Of a DNA stretch of 64,000 nt, positions 48,453-58,799 are shown one piece after another. The stretch is from Stromatinia cepivora (lineage: Eukaryota; Ascomycota; Leotiomycetes; Helotiales; Sclerotiniaceae). Every line of letters starts with the position of its first letter. Positions within the stretch are counted from its first letter, which is position 1. The notes under the pieces were generated by a model. The model did not search any database. It was not told the DNA's origin and was given only the letters and a program-made list of their open reading frames with translations. The position numbers were made by a program, and so were the translations under genes. Location of the stretch: the NCBI GenBank assembly GCA_014898415.1, contig RCTD01000004.1, positions 1,735,001 to 1,799,000 of the forward strand, written 5' to 3'.

Positions 48453-50944
48453 ATGGAGAGCCCTTTAGGAGAAGAACAGAATATCAATGATATTCTTGAT
48501 GATTTAGAGAATGGTAAGGAAATCTACACGCGACTTACGCGACCATAACAAGCCCTACCACAAAATCATGACAGCAAATGAAGATACTGACTATTGATAT
48601 AGCTTCACGCATTCCCGCAAAGCAAAGATCTGTGAAGATTTCAAGTCACGTTGATAGACTATGCTCGAGAGCGTATGGAGAGGGATTATCTAACGCGTCG
48701 TTGGAAAAGCTTATTGATATCATCACTCTTCCTAACGAGCTTGATCAAGTGAGCATTGGCAATTTGATCAAGTATCTTTATCCAACCAGCAAGGTTCCAG
48801 ATTCAATAGTCATCAAAGTAGTAGGGAGCCTGGGTCATGGAAAAGCCAAACCTTCTTATGCATCTCAGGCGGCGTTGTTGAAATGGATAGTCCTGGTCTA
48901 TGATGTTCTGGAGAATCAAAAGATTTTGTCACAGCTTTACGCTGTACTATTCAACTTACTCGATACCATCGCCCTCAGGTATTGTCTACCACTTCACACG
49001 TGTCGGCCTCTCATCTAAACGTTCACCCAGGTCACAACTATGTCACGTGTTGTCCCTCATCACTCGCCGAAAACACGTTCGGCCATTTAGGATACAAGCA
49101 TTGTATGTTGGAGCAAGATAATATAACCAGCCCGCTAACTTCTTTTAAGAATGCAATGGACTCGAAAGGCGGGCCACGATCCGGCTCTGATAGGACTTAT
49201 GAGGGTATACAAAGATTACTATCCGGAGGTAATCGTAGGTGATGTGACTTCCGGAAGGGCTTCAGTGTTCACGGTAAATTTCCACTAAGTATTTGCTTAA
49301 AAAACATGTATTAATATCATCAGCATCCAAATCGTGAATGGCGAGAAAGGCTCGGCGAGATACAAGAAGACCATCTCGGGAGGATGGAAGAGGAGCTTGT
49401 CTCTACCCATCGGAATTTCCGCGTGTCACGAAAGACTGTCAAAGAGAGGAAGCATGGATTTTTACCCGAAGTACATACGTTGTATGCCCAGGATGTAAGT
49501 GCTCGTTCCTAAGCTCATCATCATTTCTAACCAATTACAAGACTTCAATTACACTAGAAGAGGTCGAGGATGTGGATGAGTTTGTCCAGAAGCTTGAGAA
49601 GATCGAGCTACCAAACCAATTGGTGGCTGGTATTCATGACCCTTTGCTCCAAAAGTTGCTGCATCTCAGGTCTTCTGAGGCTACGCTACGACGAATAGAT
49701 TATTGGCTTCTGGCCTTTTTCGAGGATCAACTTGAAAATGATCGGTCCTCCGAGAGGCTGATACCAGATATGCTGGAAGTTATTCTGCGGTATACTAGGT
49801 TTACCAAGGTCGGTCAATGCCCAATATGTTGACTCGCTCTACTAACAATTATAGATACTACCTTCGGCATGCCTTTCCTATTTGGAATCGTTGCTGCCTT
49901 GTTGGAACGGTCTTACAAACCGTGATGTGATCTTAGAGCTGTTGAGTTATATTCGTATTGGTTCTTTCGATGGTATACCTCCCGTCGTGTTAAAAATTCA
50001 GGACTAACCAAGCATTAGACCTCCACTACACAGTCTTTTACCTAATTGAAGATGCAGTTATAGATGGCACTCACGAGTCACAGCTTGCTCTCCTCAAATT
50101 TTACAAAGCTGTGCTCAGCCAGTGGACTTTCAGCCTGACCTCACAAGCTCCAAACCCGTCAAACTACGGCACAGACATAGTCGCTCTCGTAAATCACGTC
50201 AATGAGCTAGCTGTTGCAATACTACAACAGTCTTCGAGTGTTTTCACTCACACAAATATCCTTGATTTCTACGAAGCGAATGCATTCTTAATATCTCACC
50301 CAACTCTAACATCAACAGTTCGGATAGCTATTCCCCCACCTCAAGTCGTTTATACCCTCTACTTCGGCTCTGACTTATCGGTAACCGCCCGCATTTGCAA
50401 CATCCTCGCCCTCTACAAGAAAGCTTTCGAAGTGGCCATGGCTCCACGCACAGACTCGACTGCACTAGGCAATCAATCATATCCCAAAGAATATGTCAAT
50501 CGCTTCAATGGTTTTCTGATGGATATCTGCAATTGTTTGTGGAGATCACGAGCCTTCTATACAACAGATATGAACGCACTCGGCTGTTTACTTCCGGAGC
50601 AGACAATGGGGACATTAAGTTCTTACATTTCCAAGCTGGACACATCCCTTTCATTGAGTTCCTTATTCAGTATTTCGTGCTCGCCAGCGACATGTCATCA
50701 TGCCATCACATACATGAGGGAGTTAGAAGATCAGGCCGAGGATGAAATCAACGTAAGACACGCTGGGCCAGTAACACAAGTTTCCTTAAAGAAACTTGAA
50801 AATGATGGTGGATTGTCCATATCATGGCAGGACTATCGACTAGGTGTTTTAAGATATCTGGAGGGCAAAGGTCTTCCTGGAGCTGGAGAATTAATGTACA
50901 ACACTATGAAGCATCTCATGGCTGCAAGAGAAAATGCTGTATAG
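48453..50944 (+). CDS. MIS6: Inner kinetochore protein CENP-I / Mis6 (Ctf3)
   Basis: A constitutive centromere protein that helps load CENP-A chromatin. Eight exons (48453-48513, 48603-48978, 49031-49102, 49150-49273, 49324-49494, 49542-49808, 49855-49972, 50019-50944) total 2115 nt and 704 residues. The helical repeat protein starts MESPLGEEQNINDILDDLEN and contains Mis6-family blocks: AYGEGLSNASLEKLIDIITL, ALLKWIVLVYDVLE, the RPFRIQAL-MQWTRKAGHDPAL junction and LIGLMRVYKDYYPEVI. The C-terminus ends with a helical segment, MYNTMKHLMAARENAV. The second exon must begin at 48603 (acceptor GATATAG after a CTGAC branch); an apparent ATG at 48578 lies in intron 1. All introns are GT-AG and 46-89 bp. 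Family assignment rests on the KAGHDPALIGLM-type block and architecture. Confidence 0.9.
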
Positions 50945-51260
50945 TGTATAGATTTGACCAAGAAGAACACAGTACACTGTAGCACAACACGGCCTCATAG
51001 ACTGCCCATATCAAGACGTATAAAAAAGGTTCCCAAACCAAAGTATCTATTCAAATTCCATGCTCGTCTTATGATTAAGTATTACAACAATGCCAGGTGC
51101 ATATTCATCCGCTCTGTCCCGTCGTAATCAGTAACTCCCCTTCGAAATCATATGAACCCAGTCGTCACCGCGCCGTTCCTTCGTTCCTAACATCCGATCG
51201 TGGGCATCCATACACATCATCCTCCATGCTCGGCTATGAGTATTCGCACTAAAGTGTCAA
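50945..51260. other. Short gap between convergent genes
   Basis: About 316 bp between the CENP-I stop and the stop of the small membrane protein gene. No feature seen. Confidence 0.6.
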
Positions 51261-51628
51261 TCATAATTCCTTCCCAACTCCACCCACAGCAGTCTTTGCA
51301 ATTGTTTCCTTGACCACTGCATCTAGTACCGGACTCGCAGATGTAAGAGCAGACTTGGCGGATTCGTCTCCATTGTAGTAAAACCAGGCACGGTTGGTAA
51401 GGAATGTGATGTGTTGTGGGAGGTAGAGTGTCATAGCAATGATGATCATGCTAAAGAAGAGGAAAAGAAACGAATCTGCAGAACAAGATATTAGCCACGC
51501 GTGCCTTCTAATGTGGATTCCTCTGGAAAGGAGAGAATGAGCGCAAACAATGGAAATTATCAGGAGGTTTGCCAGCTTAGAACATTAAAAGACATACTGA
51601 ATATGAATTTCTCTGTGGGTGTCAACAT
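51261..51628 (-). CDS. Small single-pass membrane protein, 81 residues, unknown function
   Basis: Two exons (51598-51628 and 51261-51475) join to 246 nt and 81 residues. The junction creates one continuous protein beginning MLTPTEKFIF and followed by a strongly hydrophobic helix (SFLFLFFSMIIIAMTLYL). After the helix comes a conserved-looking loop (PQHITFLTNRAWFYYNGDES) and a helical tail (SPVLDAVVKETIAKTAVGGVGKEL). The donor is GTATGT and the acceptor CTGCAG. The first exon holds only ten codons, so the start is invisible to simple frame scans. Size and a helix near the N-terminus fit a small subunit or assembly factor of the ER or mitochondrial membrane, but I do not recognise the family. 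The evidence is the in-frame splice and the clean hydrophobic pattern. Confidence 0.7.
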
Positions 51629-52154
51629 ATACAATGAGAATGTGACCTGCTCAAGTGTATCAGAATACATCTTTGTTTGAATTGGCGGAGCGCAAATACC
51701 TCATATTGATATCTCTTCCTCTGCAGCCATCGAAATGTAGATGCGAACATAGACATTGTTGCCCCTTATCGTATCCTGTGATCCTGATTCGTAAAGAACT
51801 CTATTCTCGTAGTTTTATCGCGTGCTTCTTCAATCGTGTTCAACAGGAGAATAGCAGCAAATTTCAAGTCTTAGTAATTCAAAAGGACTAAGTAGACTGT
51901 ACACAAGAAAGTTGTAATGTGAAATTGAACATGAGAGGAAATTGAGGATTGATGAATTGAGGATTGGGAAAAAGAAGGAGGGCGGAAGGGCGGAGGCGGA
52001 ACTTTTTGACCTACCTGAATATCGAATTTCCCGGGGTATGATAACCACTACAGTATGCTAATTAATGCGGTCGATTTTCATCAATCCGAATACATACCTC
52101 AATAAAACATGATCTAATGAAGTGACAACAATTTACAACGACAAGAATCATTTC
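51629..52154. promoter_or_regulatory. Divergent promoter region
   Basis: About 526 bp between the starts of the small membrane protein gene and the mitochondrial GGQ protein gene. No gene seen. Confidence 0.45.
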
Positions 52155-52819
52155 ATGGCAATTGGTAGATTGTCAAGATGTACAATGCTACGAAGATTAC
52201 TTTCAATAATTCCTAAAGGCACCGGCCTTAAAAATGCTACTGTTGTTAATTCGGGCTCAATCATCAACCGCAGTATTTGCAGCACAACGCCATTATGGAA
52301 GAAAAAGATGCCAGACCGTCCAGCACCCATAGACGAAGCGGATTTTACAGAAGTATTCTTGCATGGCAGCGGGCCGGGAGGCCAGAAAATCGTAGGTCGT
52401 CCCTCCATCGAGTCGAAACCGTAACCTGAAATCCACAACTCATCATTTCACAGAATAAAACCTCCTCCGCAGTTCAGTTAAAACATATTCCAACAGGTAT
52501 GGTTCTCAAAGTTCAAGCCACCCGCTCTCGTACACAGAATCGCAAAATTGCGCGGCAAATGCTGGCGGAAAGGATTGAGTTGTTGGAGAAAGGGAAGGAG
52601 AGTAGGGTTGCGATTGTAGGGGAAACGAAAAGGAAAAAGAAGAGCAGTGCAGTGAAAAAGAGTAAGAGAAAATACCGACTTCTGGCGGAAGAGAAAGCAG
52701 CGAAAGCAGGGGAGGACAAGGTAGAGGAAAAAGGGGAGTTTGATGAGGATGACAGGGAAATTTTTGAAGACAAAGAAACTTCGACGCAAGAGTCATCAAG
52801 GAAAGGGCGTGACCTTTGA
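52155..52819 (+). CDS. Mitochondrial class I release-factor-like protein (GGQ, MTRFR/C12orf65-like)
   Basis: Probably rescues stalled mitochondrial ribosomes by hydrolysing peptidyl-tRNA. Two exons (52155-52391, 52454-52819) give 200 residues. The N-terminus is basic and hydroxylated (LSRCTMLRRLLSIIPKG), as for a mitochondrial presequence. The RF-1 domain is short: DEADFTEVFLHGSGPGGQKI with GGQ at about 75-77, then NKTSSAVQLKHIPTGM and VQATRSRTQNRKIA. The C-terminus is very basic, with a KKKSSAVKKSKRKY-type stretch and then an acidic tail, as in C12orf65 and yeast Rso55. There is no codon-recognition domain, so it is not a classical release factor. An alternative start at 52182 would shorten the presequence by nine residues. 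Confidence 0.92.
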
Positions 52820-53101
52820 TATTAAGAATATCTCTTCGGATTTACTGCCTTTATCATGATGCAACAAAAATCCTTAGATGTTTCTGTAGAGCCGTGCTAC
52901 CATCGATCATGTATATCCGCATATTTTGTTGCTATATCCGCCCCCCTTCCCCACTATATACTTGGAGTCAAGCATATATAGCTCTATCAACTACTGCTTC
53001 ACATTCAAACCAATCGGGATGTTCAACTCGAATTGGATAGTCAATTCACCTCAAGTATCCAATTCAGTGTAAATCTCTTTCAACGCAAACTCAACATTCA
53101 C

Positions 53102-54032
53102 ATGATGACAACCTCAAAAATTTACGAGATCAACTCGTCCACTCAACTCAATGTCCTCTCTTCAGGCGTACCCAACTCCTCACCAGCCCTAATTTTTCTA
53201 CATTTCTGGGGTGGTTCTTCTAGCACCTATTCCCCTCTTATCAAACTTCTCTCTGCCAACTACTATTGCTTAGCTATTGATTTCCGAGGCTGGGGTTCCT
53301 CCACCGGCGCACAAGATCCAGATGCTTATCATTTCCGGGACCTCTCCAAAGACATCTTTACTCTTATTCCCCAGCTCCTTCCCCTGGATCATTCTTTCAT
53401 TCTGATCGGCCATTCAATGGGCGGAAAAGTTGCTATGCATCTCTCTTTTACAGTTGAAACGCTTCCTCCTACAAAGTCTTTTCCTAAGCTCCGAGGCCTC
53501 GCACTTCTTGCGCCTGCTCCTCCTACGCCTTTGATTCTCCCCGAGGAAATGGCAAGGCAGCAATTGACTGCTTTCAATACTATTGAAGCTGCTAAATTTA
53601 CTATTACTCATATCCTTTCCGCTACGCCTCTCTCTGACCATGTTCTCTGACCATGTGGTCGGTAGTCTAGCGACCAATGGGGTAGCTGGCAATCAGTGTG
53701 CGAAAGCAGCGTGGCCAAAATATGGAATGAAGGAAGATATATTGGAAGAGTCAAGGAAGATCACTTTGCCGACGTTGGTACTTGTTGGTGGGGATGATAA
53801 GGTTGAAGCGTTAGAGAGAGTGAAAGAAACACTGGGCAATCTAAGTAGGGTAGTGGAGGAGAGAAAGAAATTGATAGTCTTGGATGGGATTGGACATCTA
53901 ATGATGTTGGAGGCTCCGAACGAGGTGAGTCGTGAGATTGAGAGGTTTGTTGGACGGGTTGTGCGTGAGGGGCCACAGCCCAAGGATCAAATACAAGCTC
54001 GTGGTTCAACGAGGGGCATATATTGTCATTGA
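53102..54032 (+). pseudogene. Alpha/beta hydrolase broken by a 13-bp tandem duplication
   Basis: An alpha/beta-hydrolase-fold enzyme of unknown substrate. The first frame starts at ATG 53102 and carries the oxyanion region LIFLHFWGGSSSTY, the strand AIDFRGWGSS and the nucleophile elbow LIGHSMGG. It stops at 53650. The second frame carries the rest: YGMKEDILEESRKI, the acid-containing strand LVLVGGDDKVE and the histidine loop DGIGHLMMLEAP. The two frames overlap exactly where CTCTGACCATGTT is followed by CTCTGACCATGTG (about 53629-53655). The extra 13 bases shift the frame, and each copy encodes SDHV. No intron of that size is possible. Either a recent inactivation, a polymorphism, or an assembly error. 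Confidence 0.8.
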
Positions 54033-54568
54033 TACGGGAGGGAATGATTGAAGGTTAGAAATAAGATGTCACGAATTACTATGGTTGGCAAGAACCCTCC
54101 ATTGTTTAGATGGGGATTGAATTAGAGTTATGTCATTAATACGTACCATTATTGATGGCGTTATAGATACTAATAGTATCGAACATCTAACACTTGTTCA
54201 TTGGAAACTACATCTCATATCGACTTCCCTAGGCAGTGTTCGGATAGATGCTTGAATGCACCGATACCTTTAATTAGTCCCATCTACTCATATTTGCCGG
54301 AGAGGCGACCTTTACTGTAAATGATTTGGGAATGTTTGTATCATTTATTTAGAAAGTCTTTATAAAGAGCGTGTGCTAGCCAATCATGGTCCACAAAATC
54401 TTTACACCCTTTTCACATAAATCATCGTTCATAGGAGCACTGATTTCAATGTTTTTCCTTTTGAAGCCAAGCCAGAACACCACAATCCGCACCTTGGTAT
54501 CATCATAATCAGCCCAATTCTACCCCAACAACCAGCACCCGTATCCAACGATCGATCTCACACCATAT
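54033..54568. other. Intergenic between convergent genes
   Basis: About 536 bp between the hydrolase end and the F-box gene stop; nothing recognised. Confidence 0.55.
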
Positions 54569-56400
54569 TTAATCAGACGCAGAATCAAACTCAGATTCGG
54601 CCACTTCTCTTAGTAGTGCGAAGTCAAATTTGCCATCTACCTTCGCAATAATCCCTTCTCGGATAAGCTGCTGCTCCAATGGCGCAAGATTTTGGTCAGA
54701 ATTCTGACTCATAACCGACAGTACAAGACCTTGGTTCGTATCTCGTAAAGTCGAAAGATAGGCCAGCAAGCCATCGAGGGTAAAACTAGAAATTGCGGCG
54801 ATAGAGACATCTCGCAAATTATGAAGATTCGATAAATAGGGTAAGATCTCATCTCCAATACCATAGCCTGAGAAGTGGAACTTTTCGAGAAGGGGTAAGC
54901 TTTGCGCGAGACGTTTGATTTCGTTACTACTAAAATACTCAAACGATTCCACAATGGTGAGTTCCTTGAGCTTAGTGAGTTGACAGATAGATGTGAGGAG
55001 GTTATCAATATCATCTCTGACTCTAAATACCTCATCCGAGCCACCTCGGAGTTCAAGGACCTCGAGCTTGGTCTGGTGAGAAATGGCCCTATGAAAGTCC
55101 GTATCATTGACAAGAGAAGGGCCGGTGACTACCAATCGTTGTAATCGAATGTTATTTCGTAAACAAACCTGCTTTAAAATGGCCGGAGCACAAACAATCC
55201 TGTTTAAAACCAATTCTCGGAGCTTCTCGCAGTGTCCCAACCATTCGATGGTTTCAAGAAATACGTCGTGTTCTGTAGCTTCCAAATCCACGGTATGTTG
55301 ACTGTCTTCTAGATCAAGTGTCTCAAGTGCAGTGCAACTTTGAAGAATGTTGAGATTCTTGATGGCTTCCGAATTGAGGCTCTGTAGCTTCAAGCTTTTC
55401 AGCGATTCACAATGATGATTCAAGGCAGATAGAAATACCGGACCAATCTTGCAGTTAGACAGAACCTCAAGGGAAAGAAGACTGTTTTGTCTAAGGCCTT
55501 TTATAAACGAGGCGGGATTGTGATCCGTATCGTCTGAACACACGAATATGCGTATTTCGTCGAAATTGGGGCATTTATTAAAGATCACCGTCGCTACGTT
55601 CTCGTTCAAAGATTTTCCATCCCAAATAGTCATAGATTTCAACCTTGACAAGCGACCTACCCATACTGGTAATGCAACTGATGTAATATCCCCAGAAAGA
55701 TTCTCCAGAGCGACTGTTGTCTGGGTTTCATCCGCGCGTTCGCTAACGTATCTTGTTATAGATTCTCCTATTAAATTGAGAATACTTGTAGTGTTGAGTC
55801 GTACTTGCGGTACTCTCTTGGTTCGCCTTCTCGGTGTCCCATCTGCACTTAAGAACTTTCCCATCTCATCAGCAAAGAAGTTATCCGTCGCAGACATTCG
55901 GAAGGTGCCATCCTCAAGGAGATTTGAAAGATTGGTCAAATCGAGTGAGCGTATATATAGACAGTATGGATAAGCAGTAGCCCCTAGACTTGAGCGTACA
56001 ATGGATTGCCATGACAATGCCCATTTCGAAACCGCGTTGTATTTAGAATTGCGCTTTTGTATTTTTGACCACTCGGGAGCCTCTCCTTCACTACTAATAA
56101 TCCTCAAGTATTCATTGTGTGATCTATAAAAGGTTAATGAAAGGCTTGATGTGGGAAATGGATTAACGGGCAAGATTCCTACCTATATAGCCATCGCAAC
56201 GCCGAGCCAACCAATCGCTTGCCAGCGATGGCACAATTGAAAAGAACTCCAAATTCAAGTTGAGTGCCTAACTCTTCGCAGATTTGGAGAAGTATATCTC
56301 CTGGCAAAGTTACGATCTTCTGTTTATCACGTATAATCTTATGCGCTGGACTTGAGATGATATCCTTGGAGCCTGCCTCGGTCTCGAGCTCCGGGGACAT
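54569..56400 (-). CDS. F-box protein with leucine-rich-repeat-like domain
   Basis: A likely substrate receptor of an SCF ubiquitin ligase, linking to the RBX1 encoded elsewhere in the window. Two exons (56183-56400, 54569-56123) total 1773 nt and 590 residues. The N-terminus carries a divergent F-box (LPGDILLQICEELGTQLEFG, from residue 32). From about 200 to 560 there are repeating leucine-patterned segments, for example LKSLKLQSLN, LETLDLED, LRELVLNRI, LQRLVVTG, LEVLELRGG and LKELTIVES, typical of irregular LRRs. The protein ends in an acidic tail (EFDSASD). The splice restores RWLYR-SHNEY. No ortholog is named, because fungal F-box/LRR proteins diverge fast. Confidence 0.8.
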
Positions 56401-56930
56401 TATATTGTTGCTTGGAGGGTATCAATTCCTCCTGATAATCCTGCAGGTGGTGATGAACCTTTCGATTATTATTGATGTTTTTAAGTGGACTGATCAGAAA
56501 AAACAATGAGATAGGACTTATATTTATGTAATGGGAAATATCTATTAGAGATGTTTTATTATGAGCATTAATAAAACTAAATTAAATTTAAATTATTCCC
56601 TTCAATTTTAGATGTGATTTGGATGTATGAGCTTGAGTACCTAGTAGACGCGGGCAAATCGCGTCTTTAGGCAGGAACGCGACAGAAACACGTGATGTTG
56701 GCTTTCTGGGAAGATCATTTCAGTTTTCAGTTCACCCAACTCAAAATCAACTCATACTTAGGTACTAGGTATTACATATCATAAAGAGATCATTGTCTTA
56801 GTTTTCTTCGTGATTTTATTTTAATTTAACGAGTCTTGAGATATTTTCGATATGAAGATCAGTACATGGCATACACTTTTTCCCCGGCTTTGAAACGCTA
56901 TCGCATCCACAGGATTTTTTGATATTCGCC
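56401..56930. promoter_or_regulatory. Divergent promoter F-box gene / RAD9 with ACGCG cluster and CACGTG
   Basis: The 530-bp interval contains an inverted repeat GACGCG-N7-CGCGTC at 56647-56665, a third ACGCG core at 56677-56681 and CACGTG at 56689-56694, all within 50 bp. ACGCG is the MCB core bound by MBF at G1/S genes, including DNA repair genes, in yeasts. Function here is inferred. Confidence 0.45.
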
Positions 56931-58583
56931 ATGGCGATTCTGACTTTCACACTCACTCCGGATGCTCTGGGAAGATTACATGATGCACTCGTGTGTCTTG
57001 GGAAATTCAGTGAAACCGTATCTATTGAAGCTACTCATAGCAGGGTGAATTCAAATATCCAATTATTGTATAAATTACTAAAGTCTTTGCAGCTCATTTT
57101 GACCACACTTAACTCCACAAAGTCAGCTTATGCTTCTTTCACCTTGGTGGGAAATAAATTCTTCTCCAAGTACCAATATACGCCAGTGCGTAATGGTCGT
57201 CAAACACAGGAAAAGTTTAGCTGCAAGATTTACAACAAAGTATGTCTGCGATTTTATACGACATCAGGATTGTTAGTTGATTATTTGATAGGCTTTGTTA
57301 GCTGTTTTTAAGGGTCGTATTGGGGGTGATGCTTCCAAGGAAAAAGACACTGCCATAGAAAAGTGTGACGTATCAATTGAGGACGGAGACGGGGCAACAA
57401 AAAGTCGTTTCATTGTGAGAATTCTATGCAGACATGGTAAATCAATGAATCATAATGGTGGACTGTATTCTTGCTGACTACCGCACCACAACTAGGGGTC
57501 TTGAAGATTTACCGACTGAATTTCGAAGCCGTTCCCCCTCTGCATGCGCTGTTCTCAAGGGATGCGGCTAGTAATAGCTGGTCGATATCTTCAAAAACAA
57601 TGCGCGAGTTTGCAGAGCATTTTGGGCCAGGAACTGAACAACTCGATATTTTCTCTGCTGAGGGCCGCGTGAGCCTGACCAGTTTTACAGAAAAGATTAT
57701 GTCCGGGAACGGCAAGTCTCACCATTCCAACCTCATAATTCATGCAAAATACTAATTTCGCTATAGCAGTCTTAAAGCAGCCTTTGCGCACCACAATAGC
57801 CGTGGAAACCTTGGAATTCGTCGAGTTCTGTGTCGAAGAGCAACTTCATATTGTTATCAGCGTCAAAGACTTCAAGTCAATCATCGCTCATGCCGGGATA
57901 ACCAACACAAACATCAGAGCTTTATACGCAAATCCTTCTAGTCCAATGCAGCTTACGTACAGTGAGGACGGGATGCAGTGTGAATTTATCCTTATGACAA
58001 CCGGTGAAGCAAGGGCGGCATCTGCAACACCAGCCACAAACGGGAGTCGAGCTTCGAAAGGACCAGCTATAAGACAGACCTTGGAGGCCACATCGAGTTT
58101 GAAAAGAACTAGATCTGGCTATGAAATGGCTGCACCAGTCGATCCAGAGCAAAATCGGGTTCGAGAAATCACAAGGAGGAAGATTTCTAGGCCTTCTCCT
58201 CCACCTCCACAACCTAGCATTCAATCGCAAGCGCTGTTTATGCCGGCGAACGATGACGACCGTAGATGGGACCCTGTTGATTATGAGGATGAGGACAATG
58301 AAATGTTATTGTGGGATGCAAATGTAGACGTAAGTTTGGTGAAGACCTGCCTGAAGCTATTTCTAACACTTCACAGGAATCCTCGGCTAGTGATCCAAGT
58401 CGACGATTACAAGAGACTCAGAACAAGAGTAATCCCAAGGGTTCGGAGGCACCCAGTGAAAAATATATAACCGTGCCGACACAACGTGTGGCACCAACTC
58501 AGCGACTATCACAAGTAAGTCACCAACTCTTATAGCCAGGAAGTTTATTAACGTATTAGGTTCGTGGTATGTTTGATGAGTGA
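56931..58583 (+). CDS. RAD9: DNA damage checkpoint clamp subunit Rad9 (9-1-1 complex)
   Basis: A subunit of the PCNA-like Rad9-Rad1-Hus1 clamp that activates ATR-type kinases. Seven exons (56931-57044, 57093-57239, 57292-57436, 57496-57711, 57767-58329, 58377-58514, 58560-58583) total 1347 nt and 448 residues. Conserved blocks are LTPDALGRLHDALVCLGKF, LILTTLNSTKSAYASF, NKALLAVFKGR and FTEKIMSGN-AVLKQPL, then LHIVISVKDFKSIIAHAGIT. The disordered C-terminal tail ends VRGMFDE, as expected for fungal Rad9. Intron 1 (48 bp) has no stop and is a multiple of three. Intron 4 (57712-57766) starts with GC (GCAAGT) and has a TACTAAT branch site. It is divergent from the F-box gene. Confidence 0.95.
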
Positions 58584-58799
58584 TATCTTGGGTTAGGTAT
58601 CCATAGATAGAGACTTAAATGGGATACAGACCGCTCGGATCGTATTAAGGGGGGTCGGGTCTGGGTATGACCTTGAAGGAATACAGCACGTATACTCATG
58701 CTGACAAGTGGGTACATCAGAATTTTGGCGTCGAGGTAAGCAGCCCTCGAGGGACTAGCGGGTAGCTTGTGGGAATAATGATTTTCCATCTTGCGCGAG

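Noticed and set aside
48578..48602. ATG at 48578 as the CENP-I start
   Set aside because: It lies in intron 1. The exon 1 phase and the CTGAC branch point place the acceptor at 48601-48602, giving a continuous N-terminus from 48453.
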